From the NCBI GenBank assembly GCA_027076405.1, contig JALTJN010000362.1, positions 186,001 through 250,000 of the forward strand: DNA of 64,000 bases, written 5' to 3'. The translations under genes and the position numbers were made by a program. Each line of letters begins with the position of its first letter. Within the stretch, counting starts at the first letter, position 1. The stretch is from Chromatiales bacterium. GTDB taxonomy: Bacteria > Pseudomonadota > Gammaproteobacteria > UBA6429. Under the pieces are notes generated by a model. The model made no database searches. It was not told the origin of the DNA and was given only the letters and a program-made list of their open reading frames with translations. Below, piece by piece: positions 56,605-64,000 of the stretch.

Positions 56605-57087
56605 TTAAGTGCGCAATCGTCCGCTGGGGACATTTTGAATATCAATCAACTTTTCACGTAATAGCCACTGCCGGGCATCTTCAGCATCTTCTTGAAACCA
56701 AGCAAATGCCGAGCCAAGACGAAAGCTGTAACCCCAGCTGTCCATGTTCTTCATTAATGTATCGGCAGAACATCCGGAAAGTTTAGCGCCGAGGAGAATT
56801 TGTAAATAACAAACGGCATTTTCTTCGTCATAGTCACCTCCTGCATCGGTGTCGAGCTCATGACGGCGTGCAGAATCAAGACAAATATAGTGACAGGCCT
56901 CGTGTAATGCGGAATGAACGGGTGTCTGGGGCCAGACATAGAGCGTATTTTTGATAATTCCTGCTTCGGAATCTCCCCAAAAACTACCTGGAATAGGGGC
57001 AGAATCAGGGACGACTTCCAATAAAATCTTGTAAGGATTGAGTAAATTCTGCAATGCATGCGGGGGTAAATCTGCCACAGTCAGCAT
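56605..57087 (-). CDS. Uncharacterised HExxH protein
   Basis: A 160-residue soluble protein. HEACHYICLD at 62-71 gives an HExxH metal-binding motif, followed about 20 residues later by DYDEENAVCYLQILL, whose Glu could be the third zinc ligand. I know no named family with confidence. Catalytic activity is possible but unproven. It lies between the CheW-LysM gene (35-base gap) and ComFB (11-base gap), co-oriented with apaG-apaH. Confidence 0.65.
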   Translation of the reverse strand: MLTVADLPPHALQNLLNPYKILLEVVPDSAPIPGSFWGDSEAGIIKNTLYVWPQTPVHSALHEACHYICLDSARRHELDTDAGGDYDEENAVCYLQILLGAKLSGCSADTLMKNMDSWGYSFRLGSAFAWFQEDAEDARQWLLREKLIDIQNVPSGRLRT

Positions 57088-57122
57088 AGAGCGTCCTTGT
57101 TTATTGTTGAGTATAAAATGTA

Positions 57123-58808
57123 CTATTTTTTGATAAAACGTATTCGAACCCGGTTACCGGGATAGATACGATGTGGATTTTTAATATTACTCAATCGGGC
57201 AAGCTCTGGGTAGAGAAAAGGATTATTTACGTATTTTTTTGCAATCGCCCATAAAGTATCGCCTTTTACAACAATATGAATTATCTCTTTTACCACTCTC
57301 TCTTTACGGGCCGGGGGGGCATGGATTTCCGTTGGGGGCGTTTCAACGGGTTGAGTTTTTATTGTGGTCAATTTATCGTCAGTGATTACTTCTTCTTTTA
57401 TAGCCGGTTCTTCTGTGACGACTTCACTGCTTGTATTATTATCTTCATCTGGTGATTGATGTAATGTAATCGTAATTTCATTTTCCTGTTTAATGATATC
57501 GGCACGATATTCTTTAACCGGTTTTATTATCTCTGAATTCATATCTTCTATTTTTACTTGTGCTATTTTTTCTTTTTCCATAATAGATGGAAGATTTTTC
57601 TGCTCAGATTCCTCTTTTATAATTTCTATATTTTCCTCCGCTTGCTGTGTTGCTATAGGACTATCTATTACCTGCTGAGTATTTATACTTTCATTTTTTA
57701 ATGGGCTAGTCTTGTAAATATCCGGAGAGGGAGTAGTGATATATGGTGTTTTATATTCTTTAATCGGGGTAGTTTCTTCGTAAATTAAAAAATAATACCC
57801 TGCTGCGAGAGAACCAAATAATAAAACAAAGAAAAAAACTAATATGAATAATGAACTTTCATCTTCATTATTATCATTGTTGCTTTGGTTATTGCTCTCC
57901 TGCAACGGGTTTGGTTTAACTGGCTTACGAGGCGGGTTATTTGTTTTTTGACTAAAAATAGTTGTTTCTGATGAGCTCGGTAATATTGAAGCACTAGAAG
58001 ATTTAGGTGTAATTATAGATGTTCTTTCTTTTGTAATGGGTGATTTTAGAACAGGTTGATTTATTTCTGGTGTTTTATTATGAAATTTATTTTTAATACC
58101 CGGCTGTTCTTTCTTTGACATTACTTTTACTTCAGAAACAGGTGTGTTTTTAATTGCTGTATGAGTTGTCGCAGCGGTTTTCTTTTCTATTGTTGGTTTG
58201 TCTAATGGTATAACCGGTACTGTATTTGTTTTTACTATTTCTTCACTATTATTTTGTATTTTCGTATCAATGCGTGTTTTGTTAATTGCTGTACTATGCT
58301 TGGGCTTAATTTTGTTATCTGATTCAGCATGGTTTTCTTTTTGAGTAAGCTGTTGGATATAGTGCTTGAGATAGCCAAGATCATTAATCGTTGCCAGTTT
58401 TTCAAATTCTGAATAAAGATGTATTTTTTTATTGAGTAATAATGTTCGGCTAAAAACGCCACGGGGTATAGCGGGGGGTAAATCTCCCCAGCCTTCTGAT
58501 GGGAAATCAAAGACATCAAGAATTTGATCCACCCAAAATGCAAAGCCTTGTTCTTCAAAGATGGTTACTATCAGGTTACCCGGATGAACATGCTGGTCTT
58601 TTTCAATACCAAATTTTTGCCTTAAATCGAGTACTTTTACAATGTGTGAACCATGTTTAAAAATACCCGGTTGTGAAGAGTCGCTACCGGGAGGATGAGT
58701 GAGTTTAGGGGGGGTAATTATGCTGCGTACGGGCAAACTGGGGGCACAGCATAGCACCGGGCCAACCCGAAAGGTAAGCAGGGATTGTGCTTTGCCTTCA
58801 AAATTCAT
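57123..58808 (-). CDS. CheW-transmembrane-LysM fusion protein
   Basis: A 561-residue protein of unusual design. Residues about 8-160 resemble a CheW coupling domain (LLTFRVGPVLCCAPSLPVRSII, IFKHGSHIVKVLDLRQKFG, GFAFWVDQILDVFDFPSEGW, SRTLLLNKKIHLYSEFEKL). A low-complexity Lys/Ser/Pro-rich linker follows (160-310), one membrane helix (SLFILVFFFVLLFGSLAAGY, about 315-340), a second acidic linker, and a C-terminal LysM (HIVVKGDTLWAIAKKYVNNP...NRVRIRF, about 508-559). So a chemosensory domain in the cytoplasm is tethered to a peptidoglycan-binding domain in the periplasm. No other chemotaxis genes lie in the window. Confidence 0.8.
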   Translation of the reverse strand: MNFEGKAQSLLTFRVGPVLCCAPSLPVRSIITPPKLTHPPGSDSSQPGIFKHGSHIVKVLDLRQKFGIEKDQHVHPGNLIVTIFEEQGFAFWVDQILDVFDFPSEGWGDLPPAIPRGVFSRTLLLNKKIHLYSEFEKLATINDLGYLKHYIQQLTQKENHAESDNKIKPKHSTAINKTRIDTKIQNNSEEIVKTNTVPVIPLDKPTIEKKTAATTHTAIKNTPVSEVKVMSKKEQPGIKNKFHNKTPEINQPVLKSPITKERTSIITPKSSSASILPSSSETTIFSQKTNNPPRKPVKPNPLQESNNQSNNDNNEDESSLFILVFFFVLLFGSLAAGYYFLIYEETTPIKEYKTPYITTPSPDIYKTSPLKNESINTQQVIDSPIATQQAEENIEIIKEESEQKNLPSIMEKEKIAQVKIEDMNSEIIKPVKEYRADIIKQENEITITLHQSPDEDNNTSSEVVTEEPAIKEEVITDDKLTTIKTQPVETPPTEIHAPPARKERVVKEIIHIVVKGDTLWAIAKKYVNNPFLYPELARLSNIKNPHRIYPGNRVRIRFIKK

Positions 58809-58910
58809 AATTAATAAACGCAGAATGACTCATCGTATATTAATAGCGGCTAAAATGAGAAAAATTTAAGAGGAAAGTGGTGTCTCTGTGTTTTAAATCA
58901 CAAAAAATGG

Positions 58911-58947
58911 ATATTGCCACTTCTTTAGGTTAAAGAAGTGGCAATAT
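58911..58947 (-). terminator. Terminator of the DUF1800-DUF1501 operon
   Basis: The stem has 17 perfect pairs: 58911-58927 (ATATTGCCACTTCTTTA) with 58931-58947, around a three-base loop. On the minus strand CCATTTTTTG follows, giving a T tract. It lies just after the DUF1501 stop. Confidence 0.85.
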
Positions 58948-58953
58948 ATTGAT

Positions 58954-60981
58954 TTATAGACTTTGTATTAATACAGGATGAGTATAGCTTTCTGTCGGGG
59001 TTGTAATAACCAGTTCACCACTTGCAGATAAAGGATAATACAGCCAGACATAGCTTGCCGACTCACTACCAATACTTAATGGCGCAGCGCCGCCAATTGA
59101 ATACTGAGTTTGTCCGGGAACAAAGTTATAACCTCCAATTAATATTAGTCTTTTACTCCTATCCCCCCAATATGCAGCATTATAGTAAATACTGGAAATA
59201 TGAAGTTGTGGAATGGCACTAAAATCAGTCCCAATGACATCACTCTTGTTAACATTAACTAATTGGTTGGCTGGATTAAAAGTAAAATATTTTTTACTCG
59301 GAGTAACAAGGTAAACATCACTTGAAACACCGTCAATATCATAATGCTCAAAGCCATTAGTTTTTGTCGTTTTAGTGACTCCGGCCTGATTAGCGGCCGT
59401 AATAGTAACACCACGAAGATGGCGGGTAGTATTTATCACTTTTACCTCGCCCATAATTTTGTAGCCGGGGTTAAATAAAGTTGCCAGATCAACATTTGCT
59501 TCAAGCGGGGGTAAGGTTCCACCTGGCTGCATTTGCGGAAAGACGCTTGATCCAGCCTCTGTTTGTACCCAGTCACAGGCTTTAGAAAGTACATGTTCAA
59601 AAGAAGTTTTACCTTCAATATCGGCCCCTTGTTTATCAAAGCGGGTTTTATTGTTAGTGTCTGGTGTAATTTCGGATTGAGGAAACATTTCCCCATACAC
59701 CCCACCATTAACTTCTTCGCCAACCAGAATCATATAAGTACCTTCACCATGATCCGTTCCGTTAGAACCATTCGCAGATATCTGGCGTCCAAAATCCGAG
59801 GTAAAGACATAGACCAGACTTTCATTGGCACCATCAATATTACGCAGTTCCTTTTGTAATGTTGATAAACCGCCAGTACTACCAAACACATCGGAAAGAT
59901 TATTTTCAATACGTGTTTTTTCTGAATGGTGCGTATCCCAGCTGGTATGTTCCATATAAGCGGTACGAAGTTTTAAAATATCTGAACCAATAATACTTTC
60001 GAATAAATTTCGGCATTGTAGTCCAAAACTTTTGTTTTTAATTCTTCTTGAGAGAAGAGTAAAAGAATACAAAGGATTTGGTAATACTGCATCGAGTCGA
60101 GCTTTAAAAGCATCACCAAAGGTACGAATAGACCGTTCATGTTGTATGAATTTCTTATATGGCCAATTTGCAGGTAAATCACCATTGGCTATTTTAGTAT
60201 CAATCTCTTCTCCATGTTTCTCATAATAGGCTTTTAGTGAACGCCCAAGAATACTTTGTGCAGAGGTTGGATTAGAATTTCCTTTTGGTAAAGCAAAATT
60301 GCGGCTGTCTTTTACGTGAACAACCTGATCAAGACGATTGGCCGGATTTGTTGTGTTGGCAAAGGGAGGGACACCTGTGCTAACGGGAACAACATTGGCA
60401 TTTGCTCCAATTACACCAGCTAATCTTCCTCCCCAACCGTCGCGATCATAAACAAACTGATTGGTAGAGCGATCACCTGTGTGCATGATTAATTGTGAAT
60501 GATCATGACGGCGATTGGTTGAGCCATAAACATTACATACAATAGCAACATTACCTTTAACAAACTCGTCTTTTAACCAGTTTGCTTTTTTATGGAAACC
60601 GAATTTAAAGCCATTGTATTCTGCCATATCATATTGAGGTGTTAAAAGTGGTTGTGTGCTATCACCATTCCATAAGTCTGCATAACTGGAATATTTAAGC
60701 GTTACTTTATTAACATTGTCATAGGTGTTGTACAGACTTTTGCGTTTTTCCCAAAATTTATCAGCATATGCTTTTGTTGTGACTTCATCCGGGTGAGGTA
60801 CAAGCATATAACGTAAATCTGCACCACCGAGTAACATAACATCAACAAGTGTCCGGGCAAAAAACTGGCCATAGCGTTTATCTGCATAGGCATTACTAAA
60901 AGGCACCATCGATGCGGTTCCGGCAATACTTGCCGCCGAGCTTGTATAGAATATATTTTTAATAAAATCCCTTCTTTTCAT
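58954..60981 (-). CDS. DUF1501 protein with C-terminal carboxypeptidase-regulatory-like and TIG-like domains
   Basis: A 675-residue exported protein. The start is ATG 60981, with GGAGGG 9 bases upstream. A Tat-type signal (MKRRDFIKNIFYTSSAASIAG) leads into a DUF1501 core (about 45-500; FARTLVDVMLLGGADLRYM, RRHDHSQLIMHTGD, TSDFGRQISANGSNGTDHGEGTYMILVG), a sulfatase-like fold of unknown activity. Beyond the usual core are GVTITAANQAGVTKTTKTNG...YFTFNP (about 509-590), like a carboxypeptidase-regulatory domain, and a TIG-like end (ILIGGYNFVPGQTQYSIGG). It begins one base after the DUF1800 stop. Confidence 0.82.
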   Translation of the reverse strand: MKRRDFIKNIFYTSSAASIAGTASMVPFSNAYADKRYGQFFARTLVDVMLLGGADLRYMLVPHPDEVTTKAYADKFWEKRKSLYNTYDNVNKVTLKYSSYADLWNGDSTQPLLTPQYDMAEYNGFKFGFHKKANWLKDEFVKGNVAIVCNVYGSTNRRHDHSQLIMHTGDRSTNQFVYDRDGWGGRLAGVIGANANVVPVSTGVPPFANTTNPANRLDQVVHVKDSRNFALPKGNSNPTSAQSILGRSLKAYYEKHGEEIDTKIANGDLPANWPYKKFIQHERSIRTFGDAFKARLDAVLPNPLYSFTLLSRRIKNKSFGLQCRNLFESIIGSDILKLRTAYMEHTSWDTHHSEKTRIENNLSDVFGSTGGLSTLQKELRNIDGANESLVYVFTSDFGRQISANGSNGTDHGEGTYMILVGEEVNGGVYGEMFPQSEITPDTNNKTRFDKQGADIEGKTSFEHVLSKACDWVQTEAGSSVFPQMQPGGTLPPLEANVDLATLFNPGYKIMGEVKVINTTRHLRGVTITAANQAGVTKTTKTNGFEHYDIDGVSSDVYLVTPSKKYFTFNPANQLVNVNKSDVIGTDFSAIPQLHISSIYYNAAYWGDRSKRLILIGGYNFVPGQTQYSIGGAAPLSIGSESASYVWLYYPLSASGELVITTPTESYTHPVLIQSL

Positions 60982-60982
60982 T

Positions 60983-62881
60983 TTATTTTCCCTCCAGCGC
61001 AAACATATAAGGTGTTGCGGTAATAAAATTAACGGCTAATCCAATATTGGCATTGGCTTTTTTTCTTATTGCCGGATCAACATTTTCCAAATCAATAATG
61101 TCATTTTTAATATTATGATAAAGCGTATGCAGATCAGGATTATTATCGATTTCATTCGAGGTGAAAGTTTGATCTGCAGTATAAATGCCCGGATAGGCAA
61201 TGCTTGCCAGATAACCAAAATCGACACCACGGGCTAGCATGGAATAGACTTGAGCTTTCGCCTGTATATCAAAGTTTCTTTCACCGTCGGCAATAAAGCG
61301 TTGCCATAACCAACCGGCAACTTTTTTCACATGAAAAGCACCGTCTTTGTAGGGGGCAACACTTCCCCAATTTTTACTCCATGTTTTAATGTTGCCGGCA
61401 GCATCGGTATAAGTGCGTTCTACTTCACCTAATACATTCGGGTTGAGAACATTACGGCTATATGCGGCTTTAAAAATATTAGGATTGTTTGCTGCCTGTA
61501 AACCAGTTTGCCCGCCAAAAACATCATGTGCAGGCTGGAAAATTTCAGCACCCTCTATTCTCATTTGCGAAAACAAAGATCTTTTTCGAGAAAAACTTTC
61601 TTCGTTTGTTAGCGTATTTTTATTTTGAGTAATTAAGTTACGATCAAAAGCATTATGATATTTAAATGTTCCTTTTTTATGGAAGGTCTTTGATATTGCA
61701 TATGAGCGGATAAATGCAAGTAAGTCTTTCGGCTCCTGTTCAATCCATGCTTGCCGAATAATACTCCGTTTTTCATCATCAAGATTATCATCAGCAAAGT
61801 GGTCAATGATAATGACCGGCATATTATTCAAACTTTCCTGATGGTAACCGGCTACCTGAGCAAGGTTAAATAATTTATCTTTTGCTGTAGCACCACATAT
61901 ATTTGGCGTTTGTAAGGCAGAGTTATAAATCTCTAAACAATCGGTATGGTGGTTTCTAACATTGTTCGCACTGTAAAAATCAATTGGAAATAACAGCCAG
62001 TCAACAGAGTCAGTTGAGCCGAAGGCATTAATTTGTCGAGTTAAATTCATGCCAGTCAGTAGCCATGCGGTATGTTCGATGGTGACGTTTTCATGGTAAG
62101 CCTGTCCGGGTTTGTCAGTCGTACCAGTTTCCGTTACACCTTGTATTTTAAAGAATAATTGATGAAATTCACGGGCAAAATCATCGTTACCATAAAAACG
62201 ATTATTCACATAACGGTTGTACATATGGCGATAAGCTCGTGAGACAGCAGCAGTGGAAGCTCCATCCGCCAGAAGATCGAAAAAGTTAATTTCGCCTCGA
62301 GCGGAGCGTGCTAAATCAAGAATTGTTTGGTCATAAAATTTACGAAACAAGGCTGCACGGGTTTTAGAAGCACGAATCGACATATTGTAGTTAGTCAGAT
62401 ACAAGCCGACACGATGTAAAAAAGGATTAATACCATGTGTATTGGTTGCCTGCATCCAGGTATTTTTTAAATTTTGTGTGCTTAAATTCGTGGTTGTTCC
62501 ATCTGGTCTTGTGGTAAGAAAGGAGTACTGCCGCCATTTGTCCTGATTGACCGGGCTGCTCGATAGTGGATCTCCCCAGTATTCCTGTAATGATTTCAGG
62601 CTGTCTGCATAATTTGCAGAAGCATCTTCGGCGGGAGACAGTTTTGAGTTAACTGGGTCAAAAGTCAGCATTTCGGCAATGGCTGATTTAGCCGGCATAT
62701 GAGCCCAATCGTGAATTTGTTGATCGCTGGCAAAGCCACCAAATGCAAAGGTGTGTAAAACTTTTCTTACGGCATTTTTATTCCAGTGATGATCATTAAC
62801 AGGTGTAAATCCTGCGCTAAAGCCGATAGATGCATAGAGTGTAATAAACACTATAGCAAACAGCCGTGATAGATATTTCAT
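60983..62881 (-). CDS. DUF1800 protein
   Basis: A 632-residue exported protein. Sec signal peptide MKYLSRLFAIVFITLYASIGFSA. The DUF1800 signature appears as AVRKVLHTFAFGGFASDQQIHDWAHMP at the N-terminus and NDDFAREFHQLFFKIQGVTETG, IEHTAWLLTG further on. DUF1800 and DUF1501 genes are commonly paired; the function is unknown, with a role in secreted or surface polymer handling suggested. The start has a GGGGGAG ribosome site. A CRP-like box lies 234 bases upstream. Confidence 0.85.
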   Translation of the reverse strand: MKYLSRLFAIVFITLYASIGFSAGFTPVNDHHWNKNAVRKVLHTFAFGGFASDQQIHDWAHMPAKSAIAEMLTFDPVNSKLSPAEDASANYADSLKSLQEYWGDPLSSSPVNQDKWRQYSFLTTRPDGTTTNLSTQNLKNTWMQATNTHGINPFLHRVGLYLTNYNMSIRASKTRAALFRKFYDQTILDLARSARGEINFFDLLADGASTAAVSRAYRHMYNRYVNNRFYGNDDFAREFHQLFFKIQGVTETGTTDKPGQAYHENVTIEHTAWLLTGMNLTRQINAFGSTDSVDWLLFPIDFYSANNVRNHHTDCLEIYNSALQTPNICGATAKDKLFNLAQVAGYHQESLNNMPVIIIDHFADDNLDDEKRSIIRQAWIEQEPKDLLAFIRSYAISKTFHKKGTFKYHNAFDRNLITQNKNTLTNEESFSRKRSLFSQMRIEGAEIFQPAHDVFGGQTGLQAANNPNIFKAAYSRNVLNPNVLGEVERTYTDAAGNIKTWSKNWGSVAPYKDGAFHVKKVAGWLWQRFIADGERNFDIQAKAQVYSMLARGVDFGYLASIAYPGIYTADQTFTSNEIDNNPDLHTLYHNIKNDIIDLENVDPAIRKKANANIGLAVNFITATPYMFALEGK

Positions 62882-63083
62882 GGTACTCCCCCTTTGGTAA
62901 TAAAATGATTATTGTTTTTACCAGGTTCTTATCACCAGAAATAAGCGGGAACAGCAAGAACGAGAACGACAGAAAACAAGAAGTTTGATTTTTTGTAATT
63001 TAAAATAAATCCCTTTTATTCTTCTCCCTAATACTTAACCAATATGATTTGGAATAAGCTACGAAAATTTTTATTTATAATAT

Positions 63084-63110
63084 AACCTGTTTGTTGCAAA
63101 CAGGTTTTTT
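63084..63110 (+). terminator. Terminator-like hairpin
   Basis: AACCTGTTTG (63084-63093), loop TTG, CAAACAGGTT (63097-63106) gives ten perfect pairs, followed by four more T on the plus strand. No plus-strand gene precedes it, so what it terminates is unclear. Confidence 0.6.
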
Positions 63111-63114
63111 CAGT

Positions 63115-63130
63115 TGTGAACTGATTCACA
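63115..63130. promoter_or_regulatory. CRP/Vfr-type binding site
   Basis: TGTGAACTGATTCACA is a perfect TGTGA-N6-TCACA palindrome. It lies upstream of the DUF1800-DUF1501 operon, with a TATTAT element on the minus strand at 63082-63077 in range. The window encodes a Crp/Vfr-type protein at 13294. The remaining gene-free stretch 62882-63385 is very AT-rich. Confidence 0.65.
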
Positions 63131-63293
63131 TTACACAGTATTATTTAAAATAGTTATGTAACTTAAAGCACACAACTTAATTATTCGAAAATTAATTAAA
63201 CATGATTTCTGAATGTAAATAGATATTTACTCGTACTATGCAAGTACACTGATTATATGGTAATCCTAATGATACTATTTCAGTATGCATGAT

Positions 63294-63323
63294 GTATTGT
63301 CATGTACTAGAACATGACAATAC
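63294..63323. other. 12-base inverted repeat
   Basis: GTATTGTCATGT (63294-63305) and ACATGACAATAC (63312-63323) are perfect inverted complements around ACTAGA. There is no T tract, so an operator or cruciform is as likely as a terminator. Confidence 0.5.
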
Positions 63324-63385
63324 GATGATACCTGAGTTCATGGTTATATAATAAAAGCAGCCAGAATAGATGTGGTGATTCTATG

Positions 63386-64000
63386 CTAATAATAAATATT
63401 ATTTAATATTATAATGCTCGAATGTTCTAGATTTTTTTCTTTTCCAATAGTGCGCTTCATGCGATGTGAAAGCACCAGTTTTTTACCTGTGCATTTGCTG
63501 CAATTTTACCGATTTCTGAAGGCGGCATATGCAAATTACGTGCAACACCACTTGTACCTTCTGCTATAGCATGATGTGTAACTAATATATCGGCCTTGTT
63601 GGCTAAGCTGGTCAATGTATTATTATCATTATTCATGTCTCCACTAAAGACTATGACCTTTCCTGAGATTTGTATTCGCCAGGCAAGAGCGGGGATTGGG
63701 CTATGATGCACAGGAACAGCAGTTAACTGAAAAAGAGAAGAGGATTTAATTCGTTGTCCCTTCTTGCCAGTTGCTTTTATATTGTACGCTAATAAACGAT
63801 AGCTCTCGCTACTATTAAGTTAACTGTTTAAATATTGATACGCACCTTTTTCTCCAATAAATCATACACAAAATTTTTCATAGAAGGCATGATGTCATTC
63901 CCGTTAGGTCCATATAAATATGTCACGATTCCTGGCAGAAAAAAATGAGGCTTTAATTAAATCAGGTAAATCATTACTGTGATTAACATGTAGATGACTC
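63386..64000 (-). pseudogene. Decayed metallo-beta-lactamase-fold hydrolase (RNase Z/arylsulfatase-like)
   Basis: Reading the minus strand in three frames recovers a nearly continuous protein that runs off the right edge: HSNDLPDLIKASFFSARNRD, then YGPNGNDIMPSMKNFVYDLL, then SYRLLAYNI, VPVHHSPIPALAWRI, VIVFSGDMNNDNNTL, ILVTHHAIAEGTSGVARNLH and finally LSHRMKRTIGKE. Joining them needs frameshifts near 63900, 63853 and 63475 (the last in an A run) and one in-frame TAA at 63820-63822. The motifs belong to a secreted metallo-beta-lactamase-fold hydrolase. The gene is inactive unless these are sequencing errors. Confidence 0.8.

Noticed and set aside
1..64000. CRISPR array or transposon
   Set aside because: I saw no regularly spaced direct repeats and no transposase, integrase or recombinase gene; the repeats seen are small non-coding hairpins.
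1..64000. tRNA or rRNA genes
   Set aside because: No clover-leaf with a GTTCRA-type T loop and CCA-like end, and no rRNA-like sequence, was noticed in the intergenic stretches.

Overview
The window is AT-rich chromosomal DNA of a gammaproteobacterium. The evidence is gene order: rpe-gph-trpE-trpG-trpD-trpC beside a Crp/Vfr-type regulator divergent from an OsmC protein; coq7; rplM-rpsI; zapA with 6S RNA; ygfB-pepP-ubiH-ubiI; lgt-thyA-folA; and apaG-apaH. Fe-S lactate/glycolate-type dehydrogenases, a copper P-type ATPase, a bufferin locus and split gcvPA/gcvPB suggest a respiratory, probably aquatic organism. I cannot name the genus. There are no rRNA or tRNA genes, no transposase and no CRISPR array.

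Layout. 0-7.4 kb: metal-related membrane proteins (TauE/SafE-like, Cu-ATPase with a 23-codon membrane micro-ORF behind it), a DjlA-type co-chaperone, a GGDEF-EAL protein and two envelope proteins. 7.5-13.2 kb: rpe, gph and the tryptophan genes, with a leader peptide plus terminator in front of trpE. 13.3-19.4 kb: crp, OsmC, DUF885, coq7, an outer-membrane protein, an orphan GlcF-like Fe-S protein and a ferredoxin. 19.5-23.4 kb: a hydrolase, a candidate small RNA, rplM-rpsI, a strongly expressed porin and a YqaA-like protein. 23.5-29.3 kb: a 1290-residue FAD/Fe-S oxidoreductase, 6S RNA, zapA, a ZapB-like coiled coil and YgfB. 29.5-34.7 kb: pepP and two ubiquinone hydroxylases, then small or unknown genes. 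34.7-38.6 kb: a bufferin operon (precursor, DUF692 maturase, DUF2063 partner, ECF sigma factor, probable anti-sigma factor) followed by a TorF-like porin. 38.6-48.5 kb: antiporter, methyltransferase, then a tandem glycine riboswitch controlling lipA and the glycine cleavage system, then dgkA and a PfkB kinase. 48.5-55 kb: DUF924, an oxygen-binding di-iron protein behind a perfect FNR box, RlmI, lgt, a DUF302-like protein, thyA and folA. 55-63 kb, minus strand: apaH, apaG, ComFB, an HExxH protein and a CheW-TM-LysM fusion, then a DUF1800/DUF1501 pair. The right edge holds a decayed metallo-beta-lactamase-fold gene.

How parts work together. The riboswitch joins lipoate synthesis (LipA) to the lipoyl carrier GcvH and the rest of glycine cleavage. 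BufA/B/C with an ECF sigma/anti-sigma pair forms a self-contained stress module for copper or other thiophilic metals, in a window that also has a copper exporter. Three c-di-GMP or signalling candidates (GGDEF-EAL, ComFB, CheW-LysM) hint at surface or motility control.

The intergenic DNA is rich in structured repeats. At least two families form long hairpins whose arms differ from copy to copy yet match within each copy, and one family shows compensatory changes in an inner stem. The most interesting items are the candidate C-rich-loop small RNA at 20349-20457, the bufferin locus with a likely ECF promoter, the CheW-LysM fusion, and the hairpin repeat families.
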